Of a DNA stretch of 64,000 nucleotides, positions 35,198-44,248 are shown piece after piece. A program made the position numbers and the translations under genes. Numbering within the stretch: position 1 is the first letter of the stretch; every line of letters begins with the position of its first letter. The notes under the pieces are model-generated. The model saw only the letters and a program-made list of their open reading frames with translations, was not told the DNA's origin and searched no databases. The stretch is from positions 41,952-105,951 of the forward strand of contig NZ_JAJNBZ010000018.1 in assembly GCF_021369635.1 (NCBI RefSeq). Reading direction: 5' to 3'. The stretch comes from Paenibacillus profundus (GTDB taxonomy: Bacteria; Bacillota; Bacilli; Paenibacillales; Paenibacillaceae).

Positions 35198-35416
35198 TTA
35201 GCGATTTCCGCCGGACAATTGTTGCTCAGCCATTTGCACAAGACGCTTTGTAATATATCCACCGATGGAACCCATATCACGGGATGTGTAGTTTCCATAG
35301 TAGCCGTCTTGCGCAATCGGAATGCCCAATTCTTGAGCGATTTCGTATTTCATTTGTTGCAGTGCTGCAGTGGCTTGAGGAACGACCAAATTGTTGGAAC
35401 GGGATTGATTAGACAT
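35198..35416 (-). CDS. alpha/beta-type small acid-soluble spore protein, copy 1
   Basis: 72 residues, the usual SASP size. It has the family hallmarks NNLVVPQATAALQQMKYEIA, the GPR protease site region (EIAQELG) and GYYGNYTSRDMGSIGGYITK. These proteins coat DNA in the forespore and protect it from UV and heat. The ATG at 35416 is preceded by AAAGGAG. The second copy at 38402 is nearly identical in protein sequence. The last 87 coding bases differ at only one position between the copies, while the first half differs at many silent sites. Expected to be expressed in the forespore (sigma G). Confidence 0.95.
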   Translation of the reverse strand: MSNQSRSNNLVVPQATAALQQMKYEIAQELGIPIAQDGYYGNYTSRDMGSIGGYITKRLVQMAEQQLSGGNR

Positions 35417-35537
35417 AGGGTGAATCTCCTTTCACATTGGCGCTTCTAGTTGTGCAAGCTTGCAAACTTATTTTATCCGACCTGCGAAATGTTATACTTG
35501 TTTTCGACTCAATTTCTATCCAAAAGGAGCGATCCCC

Positions 35538-35726
35538 ATGAGTAAAGGCTTGGCGCTATGGTTCGCCTTCTCTTCTATTGGCCTCTTGACGGCCACCGCC
35601 ATCTCCTTGAGCTACAATGCATGGCTTGTCGTCTTGTTTGCAGTCTTGGCCGTGTGCAATATCGGGTTTGGCTTTGTGACGAAGGCAAGACTGCGTCGCC
35701 AATCCACATCCTCCGCGAATGAATAA
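35538..35726 (+). CDS. small two-helix membrane protein (DUF5325/YlaF-like)
   Basis: 62 residues with two membrane helices (LALWFAFSSIGLLTATAISL and AWLVVLFAVLAVCNIGFGFV) and a basic tail KARLRRQ. The size and layout resemble the YlaF/DUF5325 family of Bacillota, but there are few diagnostic residues. ATG at 35538 has AAAAGGAGC upstream. It is divergent from the spore-protein gene and ends at a bidirectional terminator shared with trpS. Function unknown. Confidence 0.65.
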   Translation: MSKGLALWFAFSSIGLLTATAISLSYNAWLVVLFAVLAVCNIGFGFVTKARLRRQSTSSANE

Positions 35727-35730
35727 ACAA

Positions 35731-35785
35731 AAGCAAGAGTCCCTCTTCCGAAGCGAATCGCTCCTTCAAGAGGCCTCTTGCTTTA
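35731..35785. terminator. bidirectional terminator between small membrane protein gene and trpS
   Basis: AAGCAAGAG-CCTCTT and AAGAGG-CTCTTGCTT pair around about 18 bases, with A/T-rich flanks on both sides. It serves the two convergent genes. Confidence 0.8.
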
Positions 35786-35830
35786 TTGTTGTAGCCACAC
35801 GACTATCATTCAGTCAACTGGTCGACTTAC

Positions 35831-36817
35831 TTATTGAGGAAGCACAAATCCCATACGGCGCTTCACTTCATCAAGTGTCTTCTCTGCCACTTCCCGGGCA
35901 CGTTCGGCACCGCGGCGTAGCACCTCGTGATGTTCTCCCGTACGGCGCACTTCATGATAACGGGCTTGCAGTGGTTCGATAAGCGCAGCGACTTGTTCCG
36001 CCAAATCCTTCTTGAACGGTCCATACATCTGGCCTTCATATTTCGCTTCAATCTCTGCAATCGGCACTCCTGCAGCGTGGGAATAAATACTAAGCAGGTT
36101 GCTGACTTCCGGTTTATTGACCGGGTCGTATTTGACGACAGCCTCGGAGTCGGTCTTAGCTCGGCTAATTTTCTTCCGAATGACAGCAGGGTCATCCAGC
36201 AGCGCAATGTAGCTTCCCGCATTCGGATTGCTCTTGCTCATCTTCTTCGACGCATCGTCCAATGACATAATTCGTGCGCCCACTTCCGGAGTGTAGGTCG
36301 CTGGCACGGTAAAGTAATCGCCGAAGCGATGATTAAATCGGTTCGCGATGTCGCGAGTCAGCTCCAAATGCTGCTTCTGATCGTCCCCGACAGGAACAAG
36401 GTCTGCATTGTAGAGCAAAATATCTGCCGCCATTAGAGACGGATAGACGAACAACCCGGCACCAACCGATTCCTTTCCTTCCGATTTGTCTTTGAACTGC
36501 GTCATTCGTTCCAGTTCACCCATATACGTCAACGTCGTCAACAACCATCCGAGCTCTGCATGCTGCGGCACCTGCGATTGCAGGAAAATAGCAGCCTTAT
36601 TCGGATCGATGCCTGCCGCAATATACAGTGCAGCGACCGATTCCGTCTGTTCTCTCAGTGCTTCTGGATCTTGAGGGACCGTAATGGCATGCAGGTCTAC
36701 GACCATGAAGAAGCATTCATGCTCATGCTGCAGCTTCACGAAATTTTGAATCGCTCCGATGTAATTGCCCATCGTTAATTGACCACTTGGTTGGATGCCC
36801 GATAATACACGTTTCAT
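35831..36817 (-). CDS. trpS: tryptophanyl-tRNA synthetase
   Basis: About 328 residues, the normal bacterial TrpRS length. It begins with MKRVLSGIQPSGQLTMGNYIGA, in which TMGNY is the TrpRS form of the class I HIGH motif, and has KKMSKSNPN as the KMSKS loop. It charges tRNA-Trp with tryptophan using ATP. The ATG at 36817 has AAAAGGAGAG eight bases upstream. A T-box leader with a UGG specifier precedes it, so expression rises when uncharged tRNA-Trp accumulates. Confidence 0.97.
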   Translation of the reverse strand: MKRVLSGIQPSGQLTMGNYIGAIQNFVKLQHEHECFFMVVDLHAITVPQDPEALREQTESVAALYIAAGIDPNKAAIFLQSQVPQHAELGWLLTTLTYMGELERMTQFKDKSEGKESVGAGLFVYPSLMAADILLYNADLVPVGDDQKQHLELTRDIANRFNHRFGDYFTVPATYTPEVGARIMSLDDASKKMSKSNPNAGSYIALLDDPAVIRKKISRAKTDSEAVVKYDPVNKPEVSNLLSIYSHAAGVPIAEIEAKYEGQMYGPFKKDLAEQVAALIEPLQARYHEVRRTGEHHEVLRRGAERAREVAEKTLDEVKRRMGFVLPQ

Positions 36818-36864
36818 CCTGTTCACTCTCCTTTTCCTTTCAACTTCACAGCGCCAAAAAAATA

Positions 36865-37140
36865 CAAAAAGGCCTTTCGTCAAGGGACGAAAGACCGTGG
36901 TGCCACCCTCTTTTAATTGCATCAACCTAAAGCATAAAAATAATGGGTTGCGCAAACCTCTACCCGATAACGCCGGGATGCGGCCAAGCCTACTGTCGTG
37001 CGAATATCGCACCGGTTCGGCTCAGCGCTCAAAGGTCCATTCGGCAGCTACGCCAGCACCGGTTCACAGCTTCCACCGGCTCTCTGAAGCATAACGTATC
37101 GCTTACTTGTCCTTATCATCGCTTTCAACTAGATGACGCC
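36865..37140 (-). promoter_or_regulatory. T-box riboswitch (tRNA-Trp) upstream of trpS
   Basis: On the minus strand the leader contains the stem I features (CAGAGAGCCGGTGG, GTGAACCGG), the specifier region CGAATGGACCTTTGAG with UGG (Trp codon, plus-strand 37037-37039) and the T-box core AGGGTGGCACCACGG (complement of 36895-36909). A terminator follows with arms GGTCTTTCGTC and GACGAAAGGCC plus five T (36865-36896). Uncharged tRNA-Trp would stabilise the antiterminator. The 5' limit is approximate. Confidence 0.92.
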
Positions 37141-37309
37141 GCCTTAGTCAAGGCATTGCGTACTTGATTAGCCACTAGAATAGCGAAGAACTCCCCATTT
37201 GTCAATCGTCTCGTGTACATCAAGTCATATGACTTTACGGAACGGATTTGTTATTATGAATCTTAACGCAGAAGCGCTCAAACTCATTTGTATAAAGGAG
37301 CCAATACAT

Positions 37310-38275
37310 ATGTATCAGATTACGAAGGGCCAATGGAACGGTTATGACACGTTCATTATGCACAGCGACACCTTGGAAGCGACACTGCTTCCCGAGCTTG
37401 GATGCAATGTCATCCGGCTATGGGACAAAGCGGCGCAGCGCGACATCCTGCGTGCACCAGCGGAGAGCGATCTCGATTATTATATGACGAAGCCATACCA
37501 TTTCGGCATCCCGATGCTGATGCCACCGGGACGGATTCGCCGGGGGAAATTCGAATACGCAGGCGTGTCGTACCAGTTTGACCAAAATACAGCGAACGAT
37601 AACCATATTCATGGTCTGCACCGCTTACAGCCATGGTCCGTCATTCGCGCGGAAGCGGACGATGAGCAGGCAGTGGTCACGGCACAATTCCATACAGCAG
37701 ACGATGATAATTGGATGCGTCAATATCCGACTCCGCTGGAATTTCAATTGACGTTCATCCTGCAAGGAAGCACACTATCTCAGCACTTGACGGTGACCAA
37801 CATAGGAGGTCAAGCGGCACCGTTCGGGTTCGGAACGCATACTTGGTTCCTCATCGACGGCGAACCGAATCGCTGGACGCTGCAGGTTCCGGTAAGCGGT
37901 ATTTATGAGCTTGATGAAGAGCTAATAACTACAGGCAACACCATACCGTTAGGCAAGAATGAACAGCTTCTTAATGGAATGAACCTGCGGGGCACTAACT
38001 TCGACACGGTATTCAGCATCGGGACGGACAAGCCGGAGGCTTGGCTGACACGGGATGACGGCTATCGCATCCGTTATGCAGGCAACCGTCCGTTCTTCAA
38101 GCACTGGGTGCTCTACACGCGTGGAGTTGCGGATGAAATCGTGTGCGTCGAGCCGTATACATGGCTGACCGATGCCCCTAACCTTCCATTTGATAATGAC
38201 ACGACCGGTCTAATCGACTTGAAGCCGAATGAGCCGATCACACTAGTGCTCGATCTTGAAATTCAACATCCATAA
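37310..38275 (+). CDS. aldose 1-epimerase family protein
   Basis: About 321 residues of the galactose mutarotase fold. NDNHIHGLHR carries the substrate-binding and catalytic His, FGTHTWFLIDG a second His, and DEIVCVEPYTW the catalytic Glu. It would interconvert sugar anomers or epimerise a hexose-6-phosphate; the exact sugar cannot be told. The ATG at 37310 has AAAGGAG seven to ten bases upstream; longer frames from 37199 lack support. It lies downstream of and divergent from the trpS T-box, and ends at a terminator. Confidence 0.87.
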   Translation: MYQITKGQWNGYDTFIMHSDTLEATLLPELGCNVIRLWDKAAQRDILRAPAESDLDYYMTKPYHFGIPMLMPPGRIRRGKFEYAGVSYQFDQNTANDNHIHGLHRLQPWSVIRAEADDEQAVVTAQFHTADDDNWMRQYPTPLEFQLTFILQGSTLSQHLTVTNIGGQAAPFGFGTHTWFLIDGEPNRWTLQVPVSGIYELDEELITTGNTIPLGKNEQLLNGMNLRGTNFDTVFSIGTDKPEAWLTRDDGYRIRYAGNRPFFKHWVLYTRGVADEIVCVEPYTWLTDAPNLPFDNDTTGLIDLKPNEPITLVLDLEIQHP

Positions 38276-38290
38276 TTACGAACTTTAACG

Positions 38291-38322
38291 ATGCCAAGTC
38301 GGTCCCTCGACTTGGCATTATT
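38291..38322 (+). terminator. rho-independent terminator after aldose epimerase gene
   Basis: ATGCCAAGTCG and CGACTTGGCAT pair around GTCCCT and are followed by TATTT. Confidence 0.85.
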
Positions 38323-38349
38323 TACATGAACGAGTTAGCTTTTTTCATC

Positions 38350-38378
38350 GCATATTTCCACTCTAGCTTTCCATACTA
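38350..38378 (+). promoter_or_regulatory. sigma G-type promoter of spore-protein gene copy 2
   Basis: GCATA (38350-38354) and CATACTA (38372-38378) are spaced by 17 bases, matching the forespore sigma G pattern. The start codon lies 24 bases after the -10 element. Confidence 0.65.
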
Positions 38379-38401
38379 ACAAACACAAGGAGGTGAACAA
38401 C

Positions 38402-38632
38402 ATGCCAGTGAATCAACAACAAGGAAGCCGCTCTAACAACTTGGTAGTACCACAAGCTACAGCAGCTCTTCAACAAATGAAGTATGAAATTGCTCAAGAA
38501 TTGGGCATTCCAATCGCACAAGACGGTTACTATGGAAACTACACATCCCGTGATATGGGTTCCATCGGTGGATATATTACAAAGCGTCTTGTTCAAATGG
38601 CTGAGCAACAATTGGCGGGCCGCACTCGCTAA
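38402..38632 (+). CDS. alpha/beta-type small acid-soluble spore protein, copy 2
   Basis: 76 residues. It differs from the copy at 35198-35416 only at the N terminus (MPVNQQQG added) and at the last four residues (AGRTR in place of SGGNR). It has the GPR cleavage region EIAQELG and the DNA-binding SRDMGSIGGYITK segment. It binds and protects spore DNA. The ATG at 38402 has AAGGAGGTG six bases upstream; the GTG three codons earlier lies on that box. A sigma G-like promoter precedes it and a terminator follows about 130 bases on. Confidence 0.95.
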   Translation: MPVNQQQGSRSNNLVVPQATAALQQMKYEIAQELGIPIAQDGYYGNYTSRDMGSIGGYITKRLVQMAEQQLAGRTR

Positions 38633-38763
38633 TAGCTGCAGTGCAGCTATGCCGCTGCATCGTCCATACTTAAGCAACCACAGCAGCTACGGCTTGCCCG
38701 GCCTCTCATTTGCGGCCACAACCGTGCCTGCGAGGTGAGCAAGCATACTTACTCACCAATGTT

Positions 38764-38800
38764 AAAGAAGCTCTCTTTCCTAGGATAGAGAGCTTCTTGG
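38764..38800. terminator. hairpin terminator between spore-protein copy 2 and a convergent gene
   Basis: AAAGAAGCTCTCT and AGAGAGCTTCTT pair around TTCCTAGGAT. It lies between convergent genes and can serve both. Confidence 0.75.
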
Positions 38801-38815
38801 CTTATGTAATGCGGT

Positions 38816-39208
38816 TCAGGAAGCGCGCTTATATGTGTGAGTATCCTGCTTATCAAGCATATGTATTAAATTATAATTCGACTCGAACCATGTGCTGATA
38901 TGCAGCGTATCCTGCTTAACAGCAAAGTCGAATACGATTTCACCGTGAGTCCATTGCTTCTTATGCTTCAGAGCATCGATCGCAGTCTGACGAAACGAGG
39001 CGACATGACGTAAGGTCAATCCCTGTCTAAGGGGCTTGATTACACCGTTGCTGCTCTCCAGCGCATCGTGCTTCACGCCGAACTTTCCCACCACATCATT
39101 GCGAATGCAGACAATGATTGTACCTCCAGTTAGTCCAATCAACTCAGATTCCAACTGTTCAAACACCAGGCTTAATTGCCTAGCCAAAGGCATTCCGTTA
39201 GTCTTCAT
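38816..39208 (-). CDS. protein of unknown function (130 aa)
   Basis: About 130 residues, soluble, with no signal peptide. The pattern is a helix (LARQLSLVFEQLESELIGL), a strand (TGGTIIVCIRNDVVGKFG), a region rich in charged residues, and two further strands (TLRHVASFRQTAIDAL, GEIVFDFAVKQDTLHIST). In size and layout it recalls DUF2294-like proteins, but I do not see enough to assign it. ATG at 39208 has AGGAGGG ten bases upstream. It is convergent with the spore-protein gene and divergent from the chemoreceptor gene. Confidence 0.65.
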   Translation of the reverse strand: MKTNGMPLARQLSLVFEQLESELIGLTGGTIIVCIRNDVVGKFGVKHDALESSNGVIKPLRQGLTLRHVASFRQTAIDALKHKKQWTHGEIVFDFAVKQDTLHISTWFESNYNLIHMLDKQDTHTYKRAS

Positions 39209-39462
39209 CTCACAAATTCCCTCCTTTATAAAAATGGCTTCACCATCCCAAGAAATGGTTCTCAAGACTCATTATAAGGGATCTTTTTCCTATTTTCAAC
39301 ACATATATACATATTTAGATTTTTATTGATTTCAAACGACAATAGTATAATAAATGTTTGATTTTTTGCTAACATTTACATAGACCCTGTACAGAGGCGA
39401 TGCTATAATGATGCTAGCATGCTATATTATGGATCTCTTGGGACATATAAAGGAGCGGTCAT

Positions 39463-40719
39463 ATGAATTGGTTCAATACGTTAAACTTTAAGCATAAGCT
39501 GTTAATTGGCTGCTATGGTATCGTGGGCTTGTTCGCATTGACTACGTTTGTACTGCTTACAAGTGGTGCTTCGCTCATACCAGGACTAATTACCCTCGTC
39601 ATCCTTATAGGGATCAGCTATCCGTTCATTAACATGTTGGAGAAATCACTGACCGAACCTATTATGGAGATGTCCCGATCCGCATTGCAGATTGCGAAGG
39701 GAGATTTCTCCCAGACCGTTCAGGTGACGACGAGCGATGCCTTAGGAGAGCTCGGTCATTCCTTTAATTCGATGGTCATCAAGCTGCGTGAAATTTTACA
39801 GCAGACGACTGACATATCCCGTCACGTCTCTGATTCTGGACGAGATATGTATCATAAGAACCAGAACATGAAAATGGTAATGGAGCAGGTGGCTTCTTCG
39901 TCGAACGAGCTTGCCATTGGCGCTGCTGAAATATCCGAAGATATATCCGCTATGTCGGATTCTATCAAGCAAATCGAACATAAAGTCGAATCCTATACTC
40001 ATTCCACCAAAGAAATGAACGAGCGCTCCGCCCTGACCTTGCAATTGGTGGATAAAGGCCGGACAGCCGTAGACACGCAAAGTGCAGGAATGCAGCGGAA
40101 TATTGAAGCGACTGATCACGTGGCAACCGCAATTACGCAGTTGGCCCGCCAGACCGAAGGGATATCCAAAATCACCCGCACCATCTCGGAGATCGCCGAA
40201 CAGACGAATTTATTGTCTTTGAACGCCTCCATTGAAGCGGCGCGTGCTGGCGAGCACGGCAGAGGCTTTGCCGTAGTTGCTCAAGAAGTGCGGAATCTTG
40301 CTGAAGAATCGACCGCTTCCACGAAGGAAGTGTTTACGCTTGTCAAAGGAATTGAACAAGGCATCAAGCAAGCGATAACGAATATTCATGTCAATGAAGA
40401 AGTTGTACATACACAGACAGAATTGATTCGGGAAACCGAACGCATTTTTAATGATATTGTAGAGAGCATCCAGTTCATTACGGAACAGATTGCAGCCTTT
40501 GCCCATGAAAGCGACAGCATGCTGGACGGAGCCAAGACGATTTCGAGCTCCATTGAGAATATTTCTGCGATTACGCAGCAGTCCGCCGCCGGAACCGAGC
40601 AGGTGTCCGCTTCCATGAATGAACAGATCTCCTCCGTGCAAGCGATGGTGGAGACTACCGAGGAACTGCAGCTTAAAGTAGTGCAGTTGCAGCGTACATT
40701 TCAAGTATTCAAATTGTAA
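39463..40719 (+). CDS. methyl-accepting chemotaxis protein without extracellular sensor
   Basis: About 418 residues. Two membrane helices near the N terminus ([20 protein letters not shown] and [18 protein letters not shown]) are separated by only a few residues, so there is no ligand-binding domain outside. A HAMP domain (residues 60-115) and a signalling domain with [20 protein letters not shown] and [19 protein letters not shown] follow. It may sense membrane state, cytoplasmic signals or partner proteins. ATG at 39463 has AAAGGAG upstream. A sigma D-like element (TACA-N15-GGCGATGC, about 39377-39403) is possible, weakly supported. Confidence 0.88.
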   Translation: MNWFNTLNFKHKLLIGCYGIVGLFALTTFVLLTSGASLIPGLITLVILIGISYPFINMLEKSLTEPIMEMSRSALQIAKGDFSQTVQVTTSDALGELGHSFNSMVIKLREILQQTTDISRHVSDSGRDMYHKNQNMKMVMEQVASSSNELAIGAAEISEDISAMSDSIKQIEHKVESYTHSTKEMNERSALTLQLVDKGRTAVDTQSAGMQRNIEATDHVATAITQLARQTEGISKITRTISEIAEQTNLLSLNASIEAARAGEHGRGFAVVAQEVRNLAEESTASTKEVFTLVKGIEQGIKQAITNIHVNEEVVHTQTELIRETERIFNDIVESIQFITEQIAAFAHESDSMLDGAKTISSSIENISAITQQSAAGTEQVSASMNEQISSVQAMVETTEELQLKVVQLQRTFQVFKL

Positions 40720-40734
40720 AATGAATAGTTTACA

Positions 40735-40779
40735 ACATAAAAACAGGCAGCCGCCAATGGCCGCCTGTTTTTATGTTAC
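40735..40779 (+). terminator. rho-independent terminator of chemoreceptor gene
   Basis: AACATAAAAACAGGCGG-type arms (AAACAGGC and GCCTGTTT, extended by CATAAA/TTTATG) form a long stem around CCAATGG with A- and T-runs. Confidence 0.85.
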
Positions 40780-40801
40780 ATTATTAATTTCGTTTCCGTT
40801 C

Positions 40802-40840
40802 AAAAAAAGAGCTGCAGATCATCAAGATCTGCAGCTTTTT
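40802..40840 (-). terminator. rho-independent terminator of MFS permease gene
   Basis: AAAGCTGCAGATC and GATCTGCAGCTC pair around TTGAT on the minus strand and are followed by a T-run. Confidence 0.85.
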
Positions 40841-40855
40841 GCCAGCTCACGGCGG

Positions 40856-42040
40856 TCATCCTATCATTTGCTCCTCAGGGCGAACGGAACGCTTGCGTTC
40901 TCTAATCAACCACAGCATGAAACCAGCTGTGCCTATAACCCCGCAGACGAAGCCGTATAAGTACATCGCCTGACCTCCATACGCTTCCTGCAACGCTCCC
41001 CCGCTCATTCCTCCAGCAATGCCGGCAAGTCCTAGGAACACCATGCCGAGCAGCGCTTGACCAGTAGCGGCCAATTGCTTCGGCAGAAGCTGTACGACGA
41101 ACTCGATTGCAAGCACCCATAACGCCGCATACGTCACCGCATGCGCTCCTTGCAGCACGACAACTACCCATGGGTCTGTCACAAGGGCGTATAAGAGCCA
41201 TCTTATCGCATATAGCGCGCTGACCAGCGTCAAGAGCGTCAGCATCCGGCTGCGCTGCATTAGCCTGGTCATGAGGGCAAAGCCGATAATTTCGCTAAAT
41301 CCGGCCACCGCCCAGGCCCAAGATACCTGCATCGACGAGGCTCCCAAGTCATTCATATGAAGTGACAACAGGGCATCATTCATGCGGTGCGGCATCGCAA
41401 TGACAAAGATAAGCGCCAGGAAGAGGAGCAGCGAAGGGACGGAGAGTGCCTTCTTCAGCACGGCTGCATTTACAGCGGTATCCGTATCCGCCGCTTCTTG
41501 CGGCGGTTCTTGCAGCAAGAACATGCTCAAGAGCAAGCCGCCCCATATCGGCAAGTACATCCAGAACAGCGCGTCGACGCCGCCCCACAAATCAAACATC
41601 TGCCCCATCACGATGGCGGTCAACGTGAATCCCACCGAGCCCCACATTCGAATCGAGCTGTAAGACTGCCCTAACGCTGTCGCCGACTTCACCGTCAGCG
41701 TATCAAGCAATGAAACAGCCGGCAGAAAGCAGATATACAGTGCAAGCAGACTGATTGCCGCCGTAATGCGGTCTGTCGACAGAAACAAGCAGGCAGCGGC
41801 AATTCCTTTTCCAATCCATAAACCGAGCAGGAGTGGTCGAATCGCTTTCATACGGTCGCTCACCAGCCCGGCGACGGGTTGGGCGAACACAGCCAGGAAA
41901 GGCCCCAGCATAAGCAACGTCCCCACTTCCAAAGATTGAAATCCCCGCTCCCGCAACAGCAGCGGCAAATAAGGGATGAGCAACGCATTGGTGGAATAGA
42001 ACAAAGCATGAAACAGCTTTAATAAGCGATTCGATGTCAC
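40856..42040 (-). CDS. major facilitator superfamily permease (sugar/nucleoside-type)
   Basis: About 394 residues with 12 membrane helices in two halves. KLFHALFYSTNALLIPYLPL and RERGFQSLEVGTLLMLGPF at the N terminus and VSDRMKAIRPLLLGLW (motif A-like) match the LacY/NupG-like MFS_1-like group. The substrate is probably a small organic molecule such as a sugar or nucleoside, but this is not certain. It starts with ATG at 42040 and is monocistronic, with a strong terminator. The neighbouring pepF gene ends about 75 bases upstream. Confidence 0.8.
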   Translation of the reverse strand: MTSNRLLKLFHALFYSTNALLIPYLPLLLRERGFQSLEVGTLLMLGPFLAVFAQPVAGLVSDRMKAIRPLLLGLWIGKGIAAACLFLSTDRITAAISLLALYICFLPAVSLLDTLTVKSATALGQSYSSIRMWGSVGFTLTAIVMGQMFDLWGGVDALFWMYLPIWGGLLLSMFLLQEPPQEAADTDTAVNAAVLKKALSVPSLLLFLALIFVIAMPHRMNDALLSLHMNDLGASSMQVSWAWAVAGFSEIIGFALMTRLMQRSRMLTLLTLVSALYAIRWLLYALVTDPWVVVVLQGAHAVTYAALWVLAIEFVVQLLPKQLAATGQALLGMVFLGLAGIAGGMSGGALQEAYGGQAMYLYGFVCGVIGTAGFMLWLIRERKRSVRPEEQMIG

Positions 42041-42115
42041 AATGATGTCTTTCCTTTCCAGGTAGCTCTAATTGTGCTCCTGCAGCCTATGAGGAAATGC
42101 CGCCGTGCTTCTAGC

Positions 42116-43906
42116 TTATTCCGTCATTTGCAAGAACAATTCAACATCCTTGAGCGTAACGTCAATTGCGGTTTGCCAGAAATCCGGCTTCGTCAAATCG
42201 ACGCCAAGGTGCTTCTCAGCCAACTCTTCGACTGTCATGACACCTGTATCACGCAGCAGCGCATCGTATTTGGCAGCGAATGATTCGCCTTCCTGTAAAG
42301 CACGCGCATACAATCCAGTACTGAACAGATAACCGAACGTGTACGGATAGTTATAGAACGGAACATCAGTGAAGTAGAAATGCATTTTCGATGCCCAAAA
42401 ATGCGGGTGCAGCGAATCTAGGGCACCGCAGAATGCTTCATTTTGCGCCTCTTCCATCAAGGAGCACAGCTGTTCGGAAGACAGAAGTCCTTCTTTGCGT
42501 TTTTCGAAGAAGCGCGTTTCGAACAAGAAGCGAGCATGTATATTCATGTAAAAAGCAATGGAGCGCTGAATCTTGTCTTCAAGCAAGGCCAACTTCTCTT
42601 GCTCGTCTTTCGCCTGCTTCACAGCAGAATCCGATACGATCATTTCTGCAAAAGTCGATGCGGTCTCTGCGACGTTCATTGCATACTGCTGCGCAAACGC
42701 TGGCAATCCGTCCATCACGTATTGATGATAGCCATGACCCAGTTCATGCGCCAGCGTAGAAACATTGGAAGGCGTACCTGCATATGTCATGAAAATACGT
42801 GTCTGATTAACGACCGGAAGCGAGGTGCAGAATCCACCTGGACGCTTGCCAGGACGGTCTTCCGCTTCAATCCAACGGTTCTCGAACGCCTGCACGGCGA
42901 ACTCCGACATGCGCGGGCTGAATTTACCGAACTGCTCGACGATAGTATTCGCGCCCTCGTCATACGATATGGTCGCTTGCGTCCCGCCAAGCGGCGCTTC
43001 CACATCGCACCACGTCAACTTTTCTACGCCCAGCAGCTTCGCTTTGCGCTCCAAATAGGCTACGAACTTCGGCTTATTGCGGACAATCGTATTCCACATA
43101 GCGTCCAGCGTCGCTTCTGACATGCGATTCATCGCAAGCGGCTCTTTCAAGACGCTATCCCATCCGCGATGCTCATACAGCTTCAAGCGGAAGCCGGCGA
43201 TACGGTTCAACGCATCTGCGCAGAAGTCTGCCTTCTCACTCCATGCTTCTTCCCATAGCTTGAACATTTCTTCTCTGATTTCGCGGTTAGGATGCGACAG
43301 CTTGTTGTGTGCTTGACCCGCGGAAAGCTGTACCTTTTTGCCGTCTTCTTCATAATCGATGCGGAAATGCGAAATGACCGTGTTGTACATTTCCGACCAG
43401 CCGTGATAGCCGTCTGTAGCCAGATCGCCGACGAGCGCTTCTTTTTCGGGGGACATCTTCTCCCGGGCCCATTCGCGGCGCTCATTCAAGTTGAAGGCGA
43501 TGCCCTCGTTGTCAGGAAGCTTCACAAAAGCAGCCCACACTTCGTCCGGCATGCTGCGCAGCAGTTCATCATACAGCGTATCGACTGTAAGCAGCTGCGC
43601 GCCCAGTGTTTGAATGCGGCCAGACAATTGAATCGCTTTCTTGTCTTTAATGTTTTGCGCTGTAAGGCAGCCAACATAAGCTCCAGCTTCATGGAGGCGC
43701 TTATTTACATCTTGCAGTTGTCCAGTAATATGTACGAGTTCCTTCGTGTCCTCCAACGTTTGCGGAGCAGACATTTCCTTAAGCTTGCCAGTCAGTGCCG
43801 CGATATCCTGTTCTGCGGCTGCAAGCGATTGCTGCAATGCTTCGGACTCAGCGCCCCCGGAGAAAATGACATCCAAGTCCCACGTTTGGCTTAAAGGTTG
43901 TTTCAT
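42116..43906 (-). CDS. pepF: oligoendopeptidase F (M3 family metallopeptidase)
   Basis: About 596 residues, matching PepF. The zinc motif HELGH lies in TLAHELGHGYHQYVM, with the third ligand Glu about 25 residues on (NVAETASTFAEMIV). It cleaves peptides of about 7-17 residues in the cytoplasm and in Bacillus has been linked to peptide signalling. The ATG at 43906 has AAAGGTG eight bases upstream; the GTG three codons earlier does not. A palindromic copy of the dispersed repeat (43951) lies in the upstream region. Confidence 0.93.
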   Translation of the reverse strand: MKQPLSQTWDLDVIFSGGAESEALQQSLAAAEQDIAALTGKLKEMSAPQTLEDTKELVHITGQLQDVNKRLHEAGAYVGCLTAQNIKDKKAIQLSGRIQTLGAQLLTVDTLYDELLRSMPDEVWAAFVKLPDNEGIAFNLNERREWAREKMSPEKEALVGDLATDGYHGWSEMYNTVISHFRIDYEEDGKKVQLSAGQAHNKLSHPNREIREEMFKLWEEAWSEKADFCADALNRIAGFRLKLYEHRGWDSVLKEPLAMNRMSEATLDAMWNTIVRNKPKFVAYLERKAKLLGVEKLTWCDVEAPLGGTQATISYDEGANTIVEQFGKFSPRMSEFAVQAFENRWIEAEDRPGKRPGGFCTSLPVVNQTRIFMTYAGTPSNVSTLAHELGHGYHQYVMDGLPAFAQQYAMNVAETASTFAEMIVSDSAVKQAKDEQEKLALLEDKIQRSIAFYMNIHARFLFETRFFEKRKEGLLSSEQLCSLMEEAQNEAFCGALDSLHPHFWASKMHFYFTDVPFYNYPYTFGYLFSTGLYARALQEGESFAAKYDALLRDTGVMTVEELAEKHLGVDLTKPDFWQTAIDVTLKDVELFLQMTE

Positions 43907-43950
43907 GCCATACACACCTTTCTGCGAATATTATTGGTAACGGAAGGCAT

Positions 43951-43990
43951 ATGAGGTTGTTCAAAAGCTCTTTTTGAACACGCACTGTTT
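43951..43990 (+). repeat. dispersed AGAGGTTGTCCAAAAAG-type repeat, copy 4 (palindromic)
   Basis: atgaggttgttcaaaagctc followed by tttttgaacacgcact forms the near-palindrome TTCAAAAgctcTTTTTGAA. It lies between pepF and yycC, which are divergent. Confidence 0.6.
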
Positions 43991-44065
43991 GAGTTTTGCA
44001 CCTTGACCGTGTATAACTAAACTATACCAAAATTAAACTTACTCGCACAGGGAGGATTATAGCGC

Positions 44066-44248
44066 ATGAGACCTTTGCAAATCTCAGCGGATACCGCGTT
44101 GAAGTTATCGAAAGCGCTCGGCGTCCCCATGGAGCAGCTTATGCATATGCCGCAGCATATTTTATTGAAGAAGCTTGCCGAGTTGGCCCAAGCCGAAGCT
44201 GAGTCTTCTGCTGCCGATGATCATGCTTCGACGGAGAATCCGAAATGA
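44066..44248 (+). CDS. yycC: YycC-family small protein
   Basis: 60 residues. The segment RPLQISADTALKLSKALG and the heptad-like MHMPQHILLKKLAEL match the short, strongly conserved YycC family of Bacillus and Paenibacillus, whose function is unknown. The C-terminal tail is rich in Ala, Ser and Asp. ATG at 44066 has GGAGG eleven bases upstream. The next gene starts inside its stop codon (ATGA). Confidence 0.85.
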   Translation: MRPLQISADTALKLSKALGVPMEQLMHMPQHILLKKLAELAQAEAESSAADDHASTENPK

